Below the pieces are notes generated by a model, which was given only the letters and a program-made list of their open reading frames with translations, was not told the origin of the DNA and made no database searches. From Macrotrachela quadricornifera (taxonomy: Eukaryota; Rotifera; Eurotatoria; Philodinida; Philodinidae), in the NCBI GenBank assembly GCA_022393335.1, contig JAJEKB010021317.1:1219181-1283180 (forward strand): a DNA stretch of 64,000 nucleotides, read 5' to 3'. A program made the translations under genes and the position numbers. How positions within the stretch are numbered: position 1 is the first letter of the stretch; each line of letters starts with the position of its first letter. Of the stretch, positions 25,501 to 34,754 are shown one piece after another.

Positions 25501-25881
25501 TCAACAGTCTCCAAGATTAACAACGTACTAAAGAATGAGTGCAACCCTGATTTCCACGTTTATATATATTCGAATAAGAGCAAGGAAAAATATGAGGCTT
25601 TCCACTTAAGTGCTAATATTCAAGTCAAAATTAATCCGACGTCATCGAAGCGAACGGATTCCGACAATGTAGAACAACAGAATGGATTGTATGTTATTTG
25701 TCCTCATGCAAGTGCTGCTACTGCATTTCTTCAGTTCATTAGTGAAGAACTATCAAATAATGGCAATACTCAATTACCGGCATCTGAAATTTATGTACTG
25801 CCCGAATGCCCTACCCAGGATCCTCACAACGACGATGGTAAACAAATGCATACTGATATTGGTGATAACATAAACGCATAA
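22543..25881 (+). CDS. Large adenosine/AMP-deaminase superfamily protein, intronless
   Basis: One uninterrupted frame of 1112 residues. Metal-site motifs of the ADA superfamily occur in order: HxH at H38/H40 (DLHTHLLG), VVGFDL (about 454), H496 with E499 (RIHFGE), H540 (RIGHG), and D621 (LATDND). The residue after D621 is Asn, where adenosine deaminases have a second Asp (TDD) that contacts the base, so the substrate may differ. Residues about 800-930 hold three tandem, diverging repeats of about 56 residues (FKELINTCTNAERLS, YQELISTCTVTGRLS, YEKLKNSNTINQSR). The C-terminal about 180 residues match nothing I recognise. No signal peptide, so probably cytosolic. ADA proteins are 350-500 residues and AMP deaminases 700-800, so this is long. 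Its lack of introns among intron-rich neighbours suggests retroposition or horizontal transfer. Confidence 0.85.
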   Translation: MDLTSSKMNFFSCAQNALRNVYDRMRRLDKEPELYDLHTHLLGMGNIGFWINTILTNHTILPTNDEFRRDSTLRNQLCRLVWDKKNCRFIHGGAVNKIIQYLIDTNYPNGSLKILKEEIKRALLDAETAFDSLVTEQDSFLRELKDRNLAFQVDFSYDVVLTLDDLAKGLGLCTTTNESSAAIEEKLGFHMASSFNPPRFRYWIVFNARQQKFEVVYGITVEELRDLIDIDANAPRQANLLARAHIVNAFSMCDAHGTSARPIDFHDFRGMFTPKFYPHRFALKDSIYSQRLDILAHLLYYVLRRYDKCHPRVTYCELSVGVGDLTRPWVFDVLCCFPTDLNSESSFRKLLSNEHFPCLKDTVIMETLVPKCTYKFLVGFNRQRVQTSFFNNQKEAIDLLNEAPQIAIHLMLNEINKSARRELVKEDSIFYPYIEELEKVKKMAEKNKSFHDWVVGFDLISDEMGFPYCAFVARNFINYVIGIRDNTNPSFGLRIHFGENVPFADANTPTYRHFIAHMYIAFRCLRYLQQELKYGIRIGHGIAFQRILDGSMSTSKHRKSSVLLAEMQHYALHIFKTIPFEVNITSNEYLLGHALRKGDYQRALRLDALLKLDIPIILATDNDGVWPIDNCLRNCPSHHSLSGEYCRAISSNIIQDIKVLEKMFSNMKKFRFYSKNNEITNSGSETSILPSDTRAFPIIIHPNIIKYIMSLYRKPDQQKGKFYDDFKRVYPSNNNEETNNTPRPDEESKTWELMCRRLAPIAYVAYCAQRSEENSDWMEEIRGTYNTIFGKHPDAQAVFTKWESVFKELINTCTNAERLSIAQNLLATIATEDSRKNPQGSEEIRDASNNTSHAVLEQLECLYQELISTCTVTGRLSVVQNRLAAIFEEKLKEILDQSNRTSGISSNVKHVLKELKILYEKLKNSNTINQSRYVSTNGGKDVFFSEEPFITHNDKTRPMEDLIKYIQDHCHEAICVHAFTRHINVNSTVSKINNVLKNECNPDFHVYIYSNKSKEKYEAFHLSANIQVKINPTSSKRTDSDNVEQQNGLYVICPHASAATAFLQFISEELSNNGNTQLPASEIYVLPECPTQDPHNDDGKQMHTDIGDNINA

Positions 25882-27785
25882 AGGACGAAAATACAACGGT
25901 GTACGAACTATAAATTAACTTTTCGGTAGGAACAAGTTTACAGTCATGTGTTGTCCTTGTTAGCGTCAACAATGTTATTTTATGACGCTCACTTATGTTT
26001 AGTATATATACACATATATATATCTTTTCTTTCTTTCCTGTTGAATAGTTCTATCTTTTCGTTGATCATCATGAGATCATGATGACCTAATATTCTTTAT
26101 TACGTTATTCTTTTTTTCTACGATCTTTTAATTTTTCTCTCAACATATATATGTCGTTTTGTTTCGCTATTGTTCTGTCTTCATCTTTGTTATTTTCTTT
26201 GTTGTTTATTATAACATCATTATTATATTATTGTTATTACAAGAATATATTCTTTGTTGTATCTCATTTATCATATTATTACATATATATCAACAGCTTC
26301 ATAACACATTATTTATGTAAGCTTATGATTTTCTTATATACTATAGTTCAAAGCTCTAATATATTATTTCCACACGAAATCAAGAGCTAACAGTCCTGTC
26401 TTTGCGTGATACATTACTATCACTTTTTATTACTATTACTTCGTAATTAGTATATTCACTATTGCTTATTATTTAGTATTAGCATTTGCTTTGCTGTCAT
26501 TATCTTAATCATATCATAGCTTTTATCGTTTCTTATTGTACTTATTACCAATAAAAAGTTATAAAACAAACTTATTCCTTATTACTGGCCATAAGTAGTA
26601 CAAATTTGAAAGTAATAAAACTAATTGATAATAAAGTAATAATTATTATTATAGTGTAAGAAACCAAGAAACCTAGTATAACATAGTCAGAAAGAACAAG
26701 TAAAGCATAGATTCATGAATGTCATTTATCGATCAAATATTGCTCAAGATATGCATCCAGAGCTTTCGTTTGATTTTATTCAGGGAGGGAAAAAGTCGGT
26801 GAGAAAGTCTTCCAAAGTTAAAGAGAAAAAGTTCTCTGTATTAACATTTCTCACTGAAATCCAGCAAGGAGTATCTGAGAACGAGGAGAGGATAAAAAAA
26901 ACACTTTTTCATTGCTCTTTTCATACTCTACTACACATTTTGAACACTACTGCGCAGCGAAAATATACGTTTTCAGAACTAAAGAAGAATGTAAAGCTGT
27001 TGCCACCGAAGGCGGCAATTTTTTGGAATATCAATAAAAAGGGTTATCCTACAATATTTACAATCTAATATGAATCAAATCGAAACTCACCTTTTGTAGT
27101 GCCAATTATAAAGGATTATTCTGTATTTTCTATTTCGCCAGCGAAGGCGGCTACGCTCTGAATCTTTATATTTAAAGTTGAATGTGATCTTGAAAGAAAT
27201 GCAAGTTGATCCTTTACTCAATATAAATTTAAAAAATGACAGCGTATTGTAGATAGAACTGGTGCCGGCGATAGTTCGATTCGATGCCAGTATAGATTTC
27301 ACATCGGACGGTCTACCGACCAGTGGCCCCCATGTGCTACGAATTGAAAAAAAGTAAATCTATAAACCATTCGAACTACTCAATCATTGAATTAAACCAT
27401 CCGTCATAGACTGGTTAGTGCCAGTTTTTCACTGTTTTTTTCGGGTTGTCTTTTAGTCCAGTTGATCGACTACAAAATCGAAAAAGATTGAGAAATAATC
27501 ATGAAAACGACGATACCCGGTGAATGGTGGATGGTTTATCTCTGGCTAAGTCAGTAGTTCGATGGGTATACCAGGCGGTCACCAATCTACAAGAGAAAAT
27601 GACTGATTCTCTTTCGAAGCTAAGGAGAAAGCTTTCTTTTTAGAAAAAAAGACTGGCTCTCTTTAAAAACCAGAGACAACTAAAGAGAAAGCTTTTTCTT
27701 TGGGGAAAATACCTAGTTCTCTTTGTGAACTAGGGAGAAGGTCTTCTCATTTACATATCTTCGATGCATTTATTTTATGAAAAAT
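25882..27785. other. Intergenic, low-complexity AT-rich; no gene supported
   Basis: The first 800 bp are runs of T and A with ATATAT tracts. Short frames at 26715-27068 and on the minus strand near 27100-27300 have no domain or splice support. From 27590 to 27740 there is a loose repeat of AGAGAAAGCTTT-like units about 60 bp apart. Confidence 0.45.
27590..27745. repeat. Loose tandem repeat with AGAGAAAGCTTT core
   Basis: Three diverged units of about 55-60 bp, each with a TTCTCTTT half and an AGAGAAAGCTTT or similar half. Related AAAGAGAAAAT strings recur at 28510-28550. Confidence 0.45.
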
Positions 27786-28180
27786 ATAAAAAAAGCGTGT
27801 CAGCGCAGTCCCTTTAGAACCAAAATGTGGAACTCACATACTTTCAGAAGAAATATACTAAACAAACATCGGTTCCTGTTTGCTGGTAAGCACAACATAT
27901 AGTGATCTTGATTGCTCTCTTCTTTCATCGCCCCACTACCTAGGAAAACTTATGTAAAGATTTTCATTTTTATTTATCTTCTTCCATTGTTCCTCCTCAT
28001 CAATGTCAAAGGACACGCCATGCTCTTTGATTTTGGTTGCTAGGGTCTGTAACAGAGATATGTCTGTAAGGTGGAGGGAGGGTGTGTGTCTGTACAGGGA
28101 AGCTCTGAAAACCTCGACTTAAAACTTACACTCACTATTTTTCTTCGAAAAAATATGTGAGTTCCACGAAACACTAAAGC
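27786..28180 (-). repeat. Dispersed repeat, copy 2 (reverse of 19192-19620)
   Basis: Reverse-complement homologue of the 19.2 kb copy: GTGTCAGCGCAGTCCCTTTA at one end, and ACACTCACTATTTTTCTTCG with TGTGAGTTCCACGAAAC at the other. Noncoding. Confidence 0.7.
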
Positions 28181-28991
28181 ATAATCAACCAAAAATTTCC
28201 AGGGAGAAAGACAGAACGCACAAAAAAATTTAGGAGGAAGAAATCTCCTCCCTTTCTTCCTTCTATTTCGTACGCTCTGATGAGTACACCACTGACGCTT
28301 TCTCGACAAACAGGACATTATCCTTTTTGAGAAATGGACATATTTTTCAATCTCGATATAAAACATTCTAAATTGAAAGTAGATCTTTAAACAAGAGATG
28401 TCGTTGAAAGTACTTACTCGTTTCTATTGCCTTTACAAATGATTCATTTTCTCTTTGAAAATTCCAAACAAATATTAAAATTTAAGTTGAGAGAGAGAAT
28501 AGTACAACCTCAAAGAGAAAATGGCTCAAATCCAAAGAGAAAATAGTGCACATCTAGACAAAATAGTTCGTATATGATATAGCAAGCAGTTCTCCTTGCG
28601 GCTGTACAGAGAAAACTATTTTGCATCAGAAAATACAACACGTTTGTTTGCGCTTAGCTCGTCGTACTTACTAAGAGATAAAAACCGCTATGTTATTAAA
28701 ATTCTCAGGTAGCAAGCTAATACATAAGAAAAAAATTAGTGGGTAGAAATACCCCCGCTTCCCTCGTCCCTAATCGTATAGTCTGGTCATTGCTATTGGG
28801 TCTCATTACTACTGGTGAATCCACTTGCAGTTCATCCTATCACTAAGTCAATAGAAATTACACTTTTCGATCCAAACCTCAATAATCATGCATCGATTCC
28901 TCCTTGATTATTTGACAACGAAAGTCGGTTATCGCATACGAGAAGCATTATTTTATAAGAAAGATAATACTGAATCACAAGTCATTCAGGG
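28181..28991. other. Intergenic, no gene seen
   Basis: Spacer with AGAGAAAA-type repeats near 28500-28560. No coding frame recognised. Confidence 0.4.
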
Positions 28992-29611
28992 GTGAATCCA
29001 TGGAGACCCTAACATCTTTTTGGGAAAAGGCTTTTTTACCGATTCTTTTATGTTGATTAGACTGATCGGGAATAGAAAATAGCTTTGGCCAAAAATGAAC
29101 TGTTATCTTTATGTAAAACAATAGAGATTTTGTTCGTTTTCTCGAAACATCTCGAGGGTGTTATATAGGATATTACATGATTTAATGCCCATATATTATC
29201 CAATGATAGGACAACATCGAACTAGTACAACCTCCAAAGGATTCTATTATAAAATATAATCTGACAGAGATATACCATCTTTAAGTAGCATAATTTCAAA
29301 TAAATAGGCTATTTTTACAACAAATACATAGTGGTTGTAAGCTTTGAAAGTGGTCTATCTTTGTTAGATTACACTTTATAATAGAATCGTTTGGAAGTTG
29401 TACTATTTCCATGTTGCTCTATCATTGAACAAAATATGAGTCTTAAGTCATGTAATATCCTATATAACGAACAAAATCTCCACTGTTTTACATAAAGATA
29501 ACAGTTCTTTTTCGGCCAAAGCTATCTTCTATTCTCAATCAGTCTAACCAACATAAAAGAATCGATAAAAAAACTTCTTTCCAAAAAGTGATAAGATTTC
29601 CGTGGATTCAC
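28992..29611. mobile_element. Fold-back element with ~290 bp arms
   Basis: The left arm (GTGAATCCATGGA onward) is mirrored almost fully by the right arm, which ends TCCGTGGATTCAC. Inner matches include TATCTTTATGTAAAAC / GTTTTACATAAAGATA. The element abuts the coding-like minus-strand stretch at 29612-29786 and may have cut it. Confidence 0.8.
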
Positions 29612-29786
29612 TCTCAGCTAGATGAAAAATTGAAATAGTATAAGGTATAGCATATGCTTCTCCCGGTCTTTCAGTATTGATACCAATTAACATTCGTGTG
29701 CTGATTGGTGTTGAACAATATGATCTCGTGCTATGGAATCCAGCAAATACAGTTGTATCATGTAAGGATTCGACCACTATCAAAAA
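29612..29786 (-). pseudogene. Possible orphan exon next to a fold-back element
   Basis: On the minus strand a splice-acceptor-like TTTATTTCACAG at 29787 is followed by a clean frame of about 58 codons (FLIVVESLHDTTVFAGFHST and on) that runs to the edge of the fold-back element. The composition looks coding, but I recognise no family and find no firm partner exon. Further upstream, at about 29890-30080, Cys-containing stretches occur in two overlapping frames, suggesting a decayed gene. Confidence 0.3.
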
Positions 29787-30923
29787 CTGTGAAATAAACT
29801 GTTCAAATTGAACAGAATTTTATGTACTAAACAACGCAGGTCATTGTGTTCATTAACTTTCGAAAACGTATGGAGTTTTTATAGACATTTCTCTATATTC
29901 GAATTTAGAAAAGATCGTCTAGTAACAGAATGAAAGTTGTCGATAGTTAATGTACGACGACATGTGTAATATCGTAAGCTCGCACGAAAAACTTTATGTA
30001 TACATTGATTAGCACAGACAAGTACTTTCAAGCGAATCTATGCAAACAGGAAAGGAGAGTTCTTCATCAATAGGACTTTCCTTTACATACTTCTAATCGA
30101 TATATATGTAGAAGATAGTGAGAAAGCAGAAAAACGATTGACGACAGATAAAATGACTAGTCTACAATGTCTTCGATATTCGTTACTGTTTGGAGACAGC
30201 TGGTTATGTAAAATTTGTTTCTTTTTTTAACCTGACTAGACTACTCATGTCGCATATTCATTCATGCTACCGCCGGTAAATCATCGGTATACCGAGGGTA
30301 GCTCGTAAACTCTCCGGTTCTGATTGTAAACGCTCACAGAGGCCCCTTTCTATCAGAAATCCAATGTTTTATTTAAAGAAATTCATATTTACTGAGGAAG
30401 AAATTGTTTTTTCATATACTGTACTTATTAAATTTTTTGCAACGCTCTCTTTAATAAAAAAATTATCTCGGAATTGGGATCAATTTGGGCTCTGTGGCTG
30501 GTACAGACAGCTCAAGTGCATCGACAATATATAGTGCGGTTCATGGCATAGAGATATTTGATAGTTTTAACAGACATTTAAACTATTCAGTCGCTGTAAT
30601 AAAAAGTATTACGATATTCCATCTTCAAAAAAATCGGCGGTTTTTGTCCGGTTCGAATTACATGAGTAATCATATAAGTTAGAATATATACTGAAGTAAA
30701 GATATCTAATATCGATCACTGCTCTGTACAGAGATATGAACTAGTTTGATTTTTTTTTTCATTTATTTTCAAACACAAATGAAACACTTCATGGAAAAAG
30801 CGCGAAGGCATACGAAAATTTCGTTTTGTTTATAAATCGTCGACGTCTTTACTCGTTTGTCACTCAACTGGATGTATCTTAGGTGATATTCGATGTGGTT
30901 TTATCTTTCTATAACGTTTTTTT
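29787..30923. other. Intergenic, no firm gene
   Basis: AT-rich spacer. Short coding-like stretches near 29890-30080 (minus) are mentioned under the orphan exon. Nothing else stands out. Confidence 0.35.
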
Positions 30924-32016
30924 CTATAGAACTGATGAAGATCGCCGTTTTAGCTGACGTTTGATCGTTATTTCAGAATTATTTTCTTTTTCATTCGATC
31001 GAGATTTGGTAGATTTCTTACGTTGAATGGATTTCTTTTTATAATCATTCTCTTCTTCACAATCGTCCACATCTTCATAATCTGAAGATTGAGATGATTG
31101 TTCAACATTTTGATATAGAACATTTTCTTCCCACTGTTGAAGATCTTCTTTCGGATTCCAACGTCTTAATTTTTTTGTTAAGTCCTTGCTAGATATATCA
31201 AATGATTGAAGACAATCAGTTAATTGTTGTTTCATTGCTATACTTAATTTGATCTCAGCATTTGTATTTTCGTTAATAGCATTAGCTGATAATTGTTGAA
31301 ATTCTTTTGTTTTATTTGTACGTGATTTCGTTTTCTCTTTGATTGATCTTGAAATGACTGTTAATTTGTCATTGTACTTATTTTGAGGTGTATGGAGAAC
31401 TTTCTTCCGTGATGTGTAACACCATGAACCATTTCTTTGTTGATCGAGTCGAGTGTGAACTTTCGTTTGTTGTTGTTCGAGATCTTTTAATTCTTTGTTG
31501 AGTTTGTCAACAGGCATTCGCATTTGCGGAATTTTATTTTTTAACAATTCTGTTTTATTTTTATTTGGTATTGAACGTTGAATAGATTTTAATTTGTTAA
31601 CAATTTCATTCTCCTTTTGGAAGTGATGATTAATCAAATAAAAAACCGAATTGGCAATGTCCCATAAATGTTCATGTTTTGTAATGTTTTCCTTATTATT
31701 TTCATAAATTTCTTGCCACTCTCTATAATCGTCTTGAATTTTTTCGATAGACGTTGACATAATATTGATATAGTGTTTGATCATTGATCGGATAATATTT
31801 TGAAGGAAAATATCTATATTTATTTATAGAGAAGGTTTGATTTTGAAAATAAATGAAAAACTAGTTACTATTTCCTTGCAATGTATATGCTGCTTCAAAA
31901 TTCATTGTTCTCGTTTGATGAGATGTTGATTTTTTAATAGTTGACATTTTTGATTGTGCCAGTTTTTTCTTCTTTGTTGTGATTTGGTTTTTTGTCAGCG
32001 AAATGACTGCAGACAT
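30924..32016 (-). CDS. Basic coiled-coil protein, unknown function
   Basis: The main exon 31813-30924 encodes about 296 codons rich in Lys, Glu and Gln, with long coiled-coil stretches. An acidic patch (DYEDVDDCEEEND) then precedes a very basic tail (KKKSIQRKKSTKSRSNEKE ... KRQLKRRSSS), which suggests a nuclear or chromatin-linked protein by composition only. A first exon at 32016-31869 (MSAVISLTKNQ, Lys-rich) joins in phase 1 through a 55 bp GT-AG intron and keeps the frame, giving 345 residues. If that exon is not used, the best start is the MSTSIEK Met at about 31760. No named domain recognised. The nearest neighbours are repeats and spacer. Confidence 0.7.
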
Positions 32017-32937
32017 AGAGTTTATATAGACATTTCTTGATGGTAAAAGATACCCACGTGAATCATAAAAACGGAAAATTTTCTAACGAAAAAAGGCAAT
32101 AATAATTAGATAAAACAAGATTGAGACGAAATAAAACCTAGTTAGTTTTTTATATCTTAAGCCAATAAACACATCATATTTGGAGATATGACTTTATCAT
32201 TTATTCTCTTTTATTGCTTCAAGATTATCTTGTTGATGAAAGTGGTAATAAATTTTGAATGTAAAGAAAAATCCAACCTAATCATTAAATAGTGATTGGA
32301 GAATTTCGATTCAGTATTTTATTCATTCGATACTTCTTTCAAGTCAATATTCGGATGAAAATTAGAGAGATTCTTTTATCTGAATAAAGAATAAATTGGA
32401 ATAAGTCTATGTTAAAATTTCATCAGAGCATTTATAGGTTATAAATTTATATCAAGCACGACACAGAAGTATTAGTTTTAATTAAATCAAACAGTTTTTC
32501 AAAACATTTTTTAATTTATGATTAAATGTAATTATCAATATCTTTAAATTTATGTAGATAAATAAGTTTCATCGCTAATCTCGTTTCATATTCTAGTCAG
32601 CTTCGAACATGAAACCTGTATTTTAGTATTTACAATGGTATCAATTAATAGAGAATTTATGGGAATAAAAACGATGTAAAAATTATTTCGTCATGGATAT
32701 CAAACATACCTCACACTATGAGTCATTTCGAAATGCAGAGAAGAAAAGAGATTCTTTTTTGATGAATATCGTCGTCATATCAATAGCTATCGGTATCTTT
32801 TTTAGCACTCGATATACATGAGTGTTTTTCATACGTGTCTACGATGAGAAAATTTATAGACGATTAGTTCACTGTTTCACATACAATTAGATTCTTATAG
32901 AATCATTTAGATAAATGAATCAAATTTTGATGACTAG
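32017..32937. other. Intergenic, no gene seen
   Basis: AT-rich spacer upstream of the coiled-coil gene; no features recognised. Confidence 0.4.
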
Positions 32938-33345
32938 AAATTCTCTTGACTGTGGTCAAGATCTTAATCCTGAAGTTGACTATGTATTTGTCCGACTTTC
33001 AATTGGTTCGTTTTCTTCAATCAATAAAATTGCATCCTGCATAGAACTTATACATACTCAAGTGATGTACTATGGAGATATCCTCTACTTGTCAAGTACT
33101 ATATTAAGATGGCAGCCTTAAGTCGTCAAATCCTTTAATGGGGACATGCCCTTGTTCCCTTGACCGTTGTTAACGATCTAAGCCCAAAAATTCGCTGTAT
33201 GTTTCTTCGCAGAGGTGAGTTCAGCTAATTAGATTTTAGCACTGACGAGATGACATCCAATCAAATTTCAGCAACCTAGACAGACTGAAAATCAGATAAA
33301 GGACTTAGTGGATCGCTCCAATCCACGCTACTTATTTAAACTGGT
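32938..33345 (+). repeat. Diverged partial copy of the 52.6-53.3 kb repeat
   Basis: CTCTTGACTGTGGTCAAGAT, GTTCAGCTAATTAGATTTTA and TGGATCGCTCCAATCCACGC all have counterparts at 52600-53290. This copy has about two minisatellite units, where the other has about eight. Terminal inverted repeats are absent. Confidence 0.65.
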
Positions 33346-33646
33346 CATTTCTTGAGGTAAATATCATAAATGAAAATTGATTTTATGTTGATTTGTATGC
33401 GTTGGGAAGGCACTTTAAATAGAGAACATTTTGAACTGTGTATAACCTCATTAGGTTTTCACTAAGTCTCCTAGATTCATTCATAAACTCGAATTAATTT
33501 GATGCATTTACGAATTACTAGAAGATTATTCTAAAAAGCTTCTATTGTTGATTGTGCCGACAGCAACATAGTACGGTTTTCTAATCTCATCGATTGATAG
33601 TCAATATATTCATTTTTGATCAGTACTGATCACATATCGTATTCCA

Positions 33647-33997
33647 TCAATCTCCTTTCCAGCAACCATTCATATCATCATTTTTTATGTACCATTTCAT
33701 ATTTGTATCGACTTCAAATTTACCTAAGTATTCATTTGATACTCGACGAAAATGTGTATCTGCAAATATAGTGTTACTATCAGCTGTTTTCGTTAGAGCT
33801 TGATAATCTGATGATATTTCCAGTATTAATTTAGCAAAATATCTGTTCTTGGCAAGAGGTAAATCAGCCCATTTTACGGTCAATTTATGATGATTTTCCT
33901 TTATAATACCATAACTAACCATATCATCCCAGAGAAGTTTTATCGCCGTCTCCGTCGAGATCTCGAGAGGGTACCTCTGACCATAAGCAAAAAACAT
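33647..33997 (-). CDS. Hypothetical protein or exon, 116 residues
   Basis: An open minus-strand frame from ATG at 33995-33997 with protein-like composition (VKWADLPLAKNRYFAKLILE ... DTHFRRVSNEYLGKFEV). A GGTCAG acceptor-like site soon after the ATG means it may instead be a 3' exon starting at about 33976. No domain recognised and no upstream exon found. A tRNA-like element lies immediately upstream. Confidence 0.35.
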   Translation of the reverse strand: MFFAYGQRYPLEISTETAIKLLWDDMVSYGIIKENHHKLTVKWADLPLAKNRYFAKLILEISSDYQALTKTADSNTIFADTHFRRVSNEYLGKFEVDTNMKWYIKNDDMNGCWKGD

Positions 33998-34046
33998 TTA
34001 AATAGTTATCAATGGCAAAATGGCCAATAAAACAAAAAAAAATTCT

Positions 34047-34111
34047 TTCGCATAGGATTCGAATCATTGTCGCTTGACACACGCTCTTTAGTCACTCGAG
34101 CTATATGCGAA
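34047..34111 (-). tRNA. tRNA-like sequence, probably pseudogene or SINE head
   Basis: On the minus strand, 5' TTCGCAT pairs perfectly with 3' ATGCGAA. Between them are an A-box-like TAGCTCGAGTG with a GCTC/GAGC D stem, and a B-box-like GATTCGAATCC. It is only 65 nt long, and the anticodon and T stems do not pair properly, so a working tRNA is unlikely. No amino acid can be assigned. Confidence 0.45.
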
Positions 34112-34754
34112 TTATTCTCTTCTCTTTTCTCTCGTTCATCTAATTTTATTAAATGAATAAATTCTAGCTAAATAATGTTCAATAATAATATTATACAAAT
34201 TTATTTATTTTCAAGAAAAGAATTCGTTTTTTTGATGAAATTGTATAGTTTATGTAGTTTTTAATGTATACTAAAAATGAAATGATAACATTAACGAATT
34301 ATATATAAGCAATGTACAACTTAAAAATTCAAATATATTTTCTCTTCTCTGTTTTTCATGCTTAAGTAAAGGCAAATTACATATATATGTATATATTCAA
34401 AATATTCATAGATGTGTTGATAAGCTGAATTAATATCGAGTTCTCTTCTGATAGATATATCCAGTTAAATTTCCTTGCGAGAATAATTGAATATGACTTA
34501 TTGATCTTGATTTTATTTAATAATAATTTTCGATAATAATCATATATAGATATGTCGAATCATGGGTAAATAAAATGAAAACGAATACTTTCTTATTTAT
34601 TCAATGATTAAATCCTTATCTCGAAATAAATGATCATTGTTTGTGTATATAGACTATGATTGTTATCTAACCTTTAAATCAAATTTATATTTTATCGTTA
34701 TTCTATAGTACGAGAATTTTATTTTTTCAACGTTATTTTGTAAGATTTTGACGA
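34112..34754. other. Intergenic, upstream of membrane protein gene
   Basis: AT-rich spacer; no gene seen. Confidence 0.35.

Noticed and set aside
26715..27068. 117-codon plus-strand open frame as a gene
   Set aside because: Lys-rich low-information sequence, no domain, no splice support, and flanked by low-complexity DNA.
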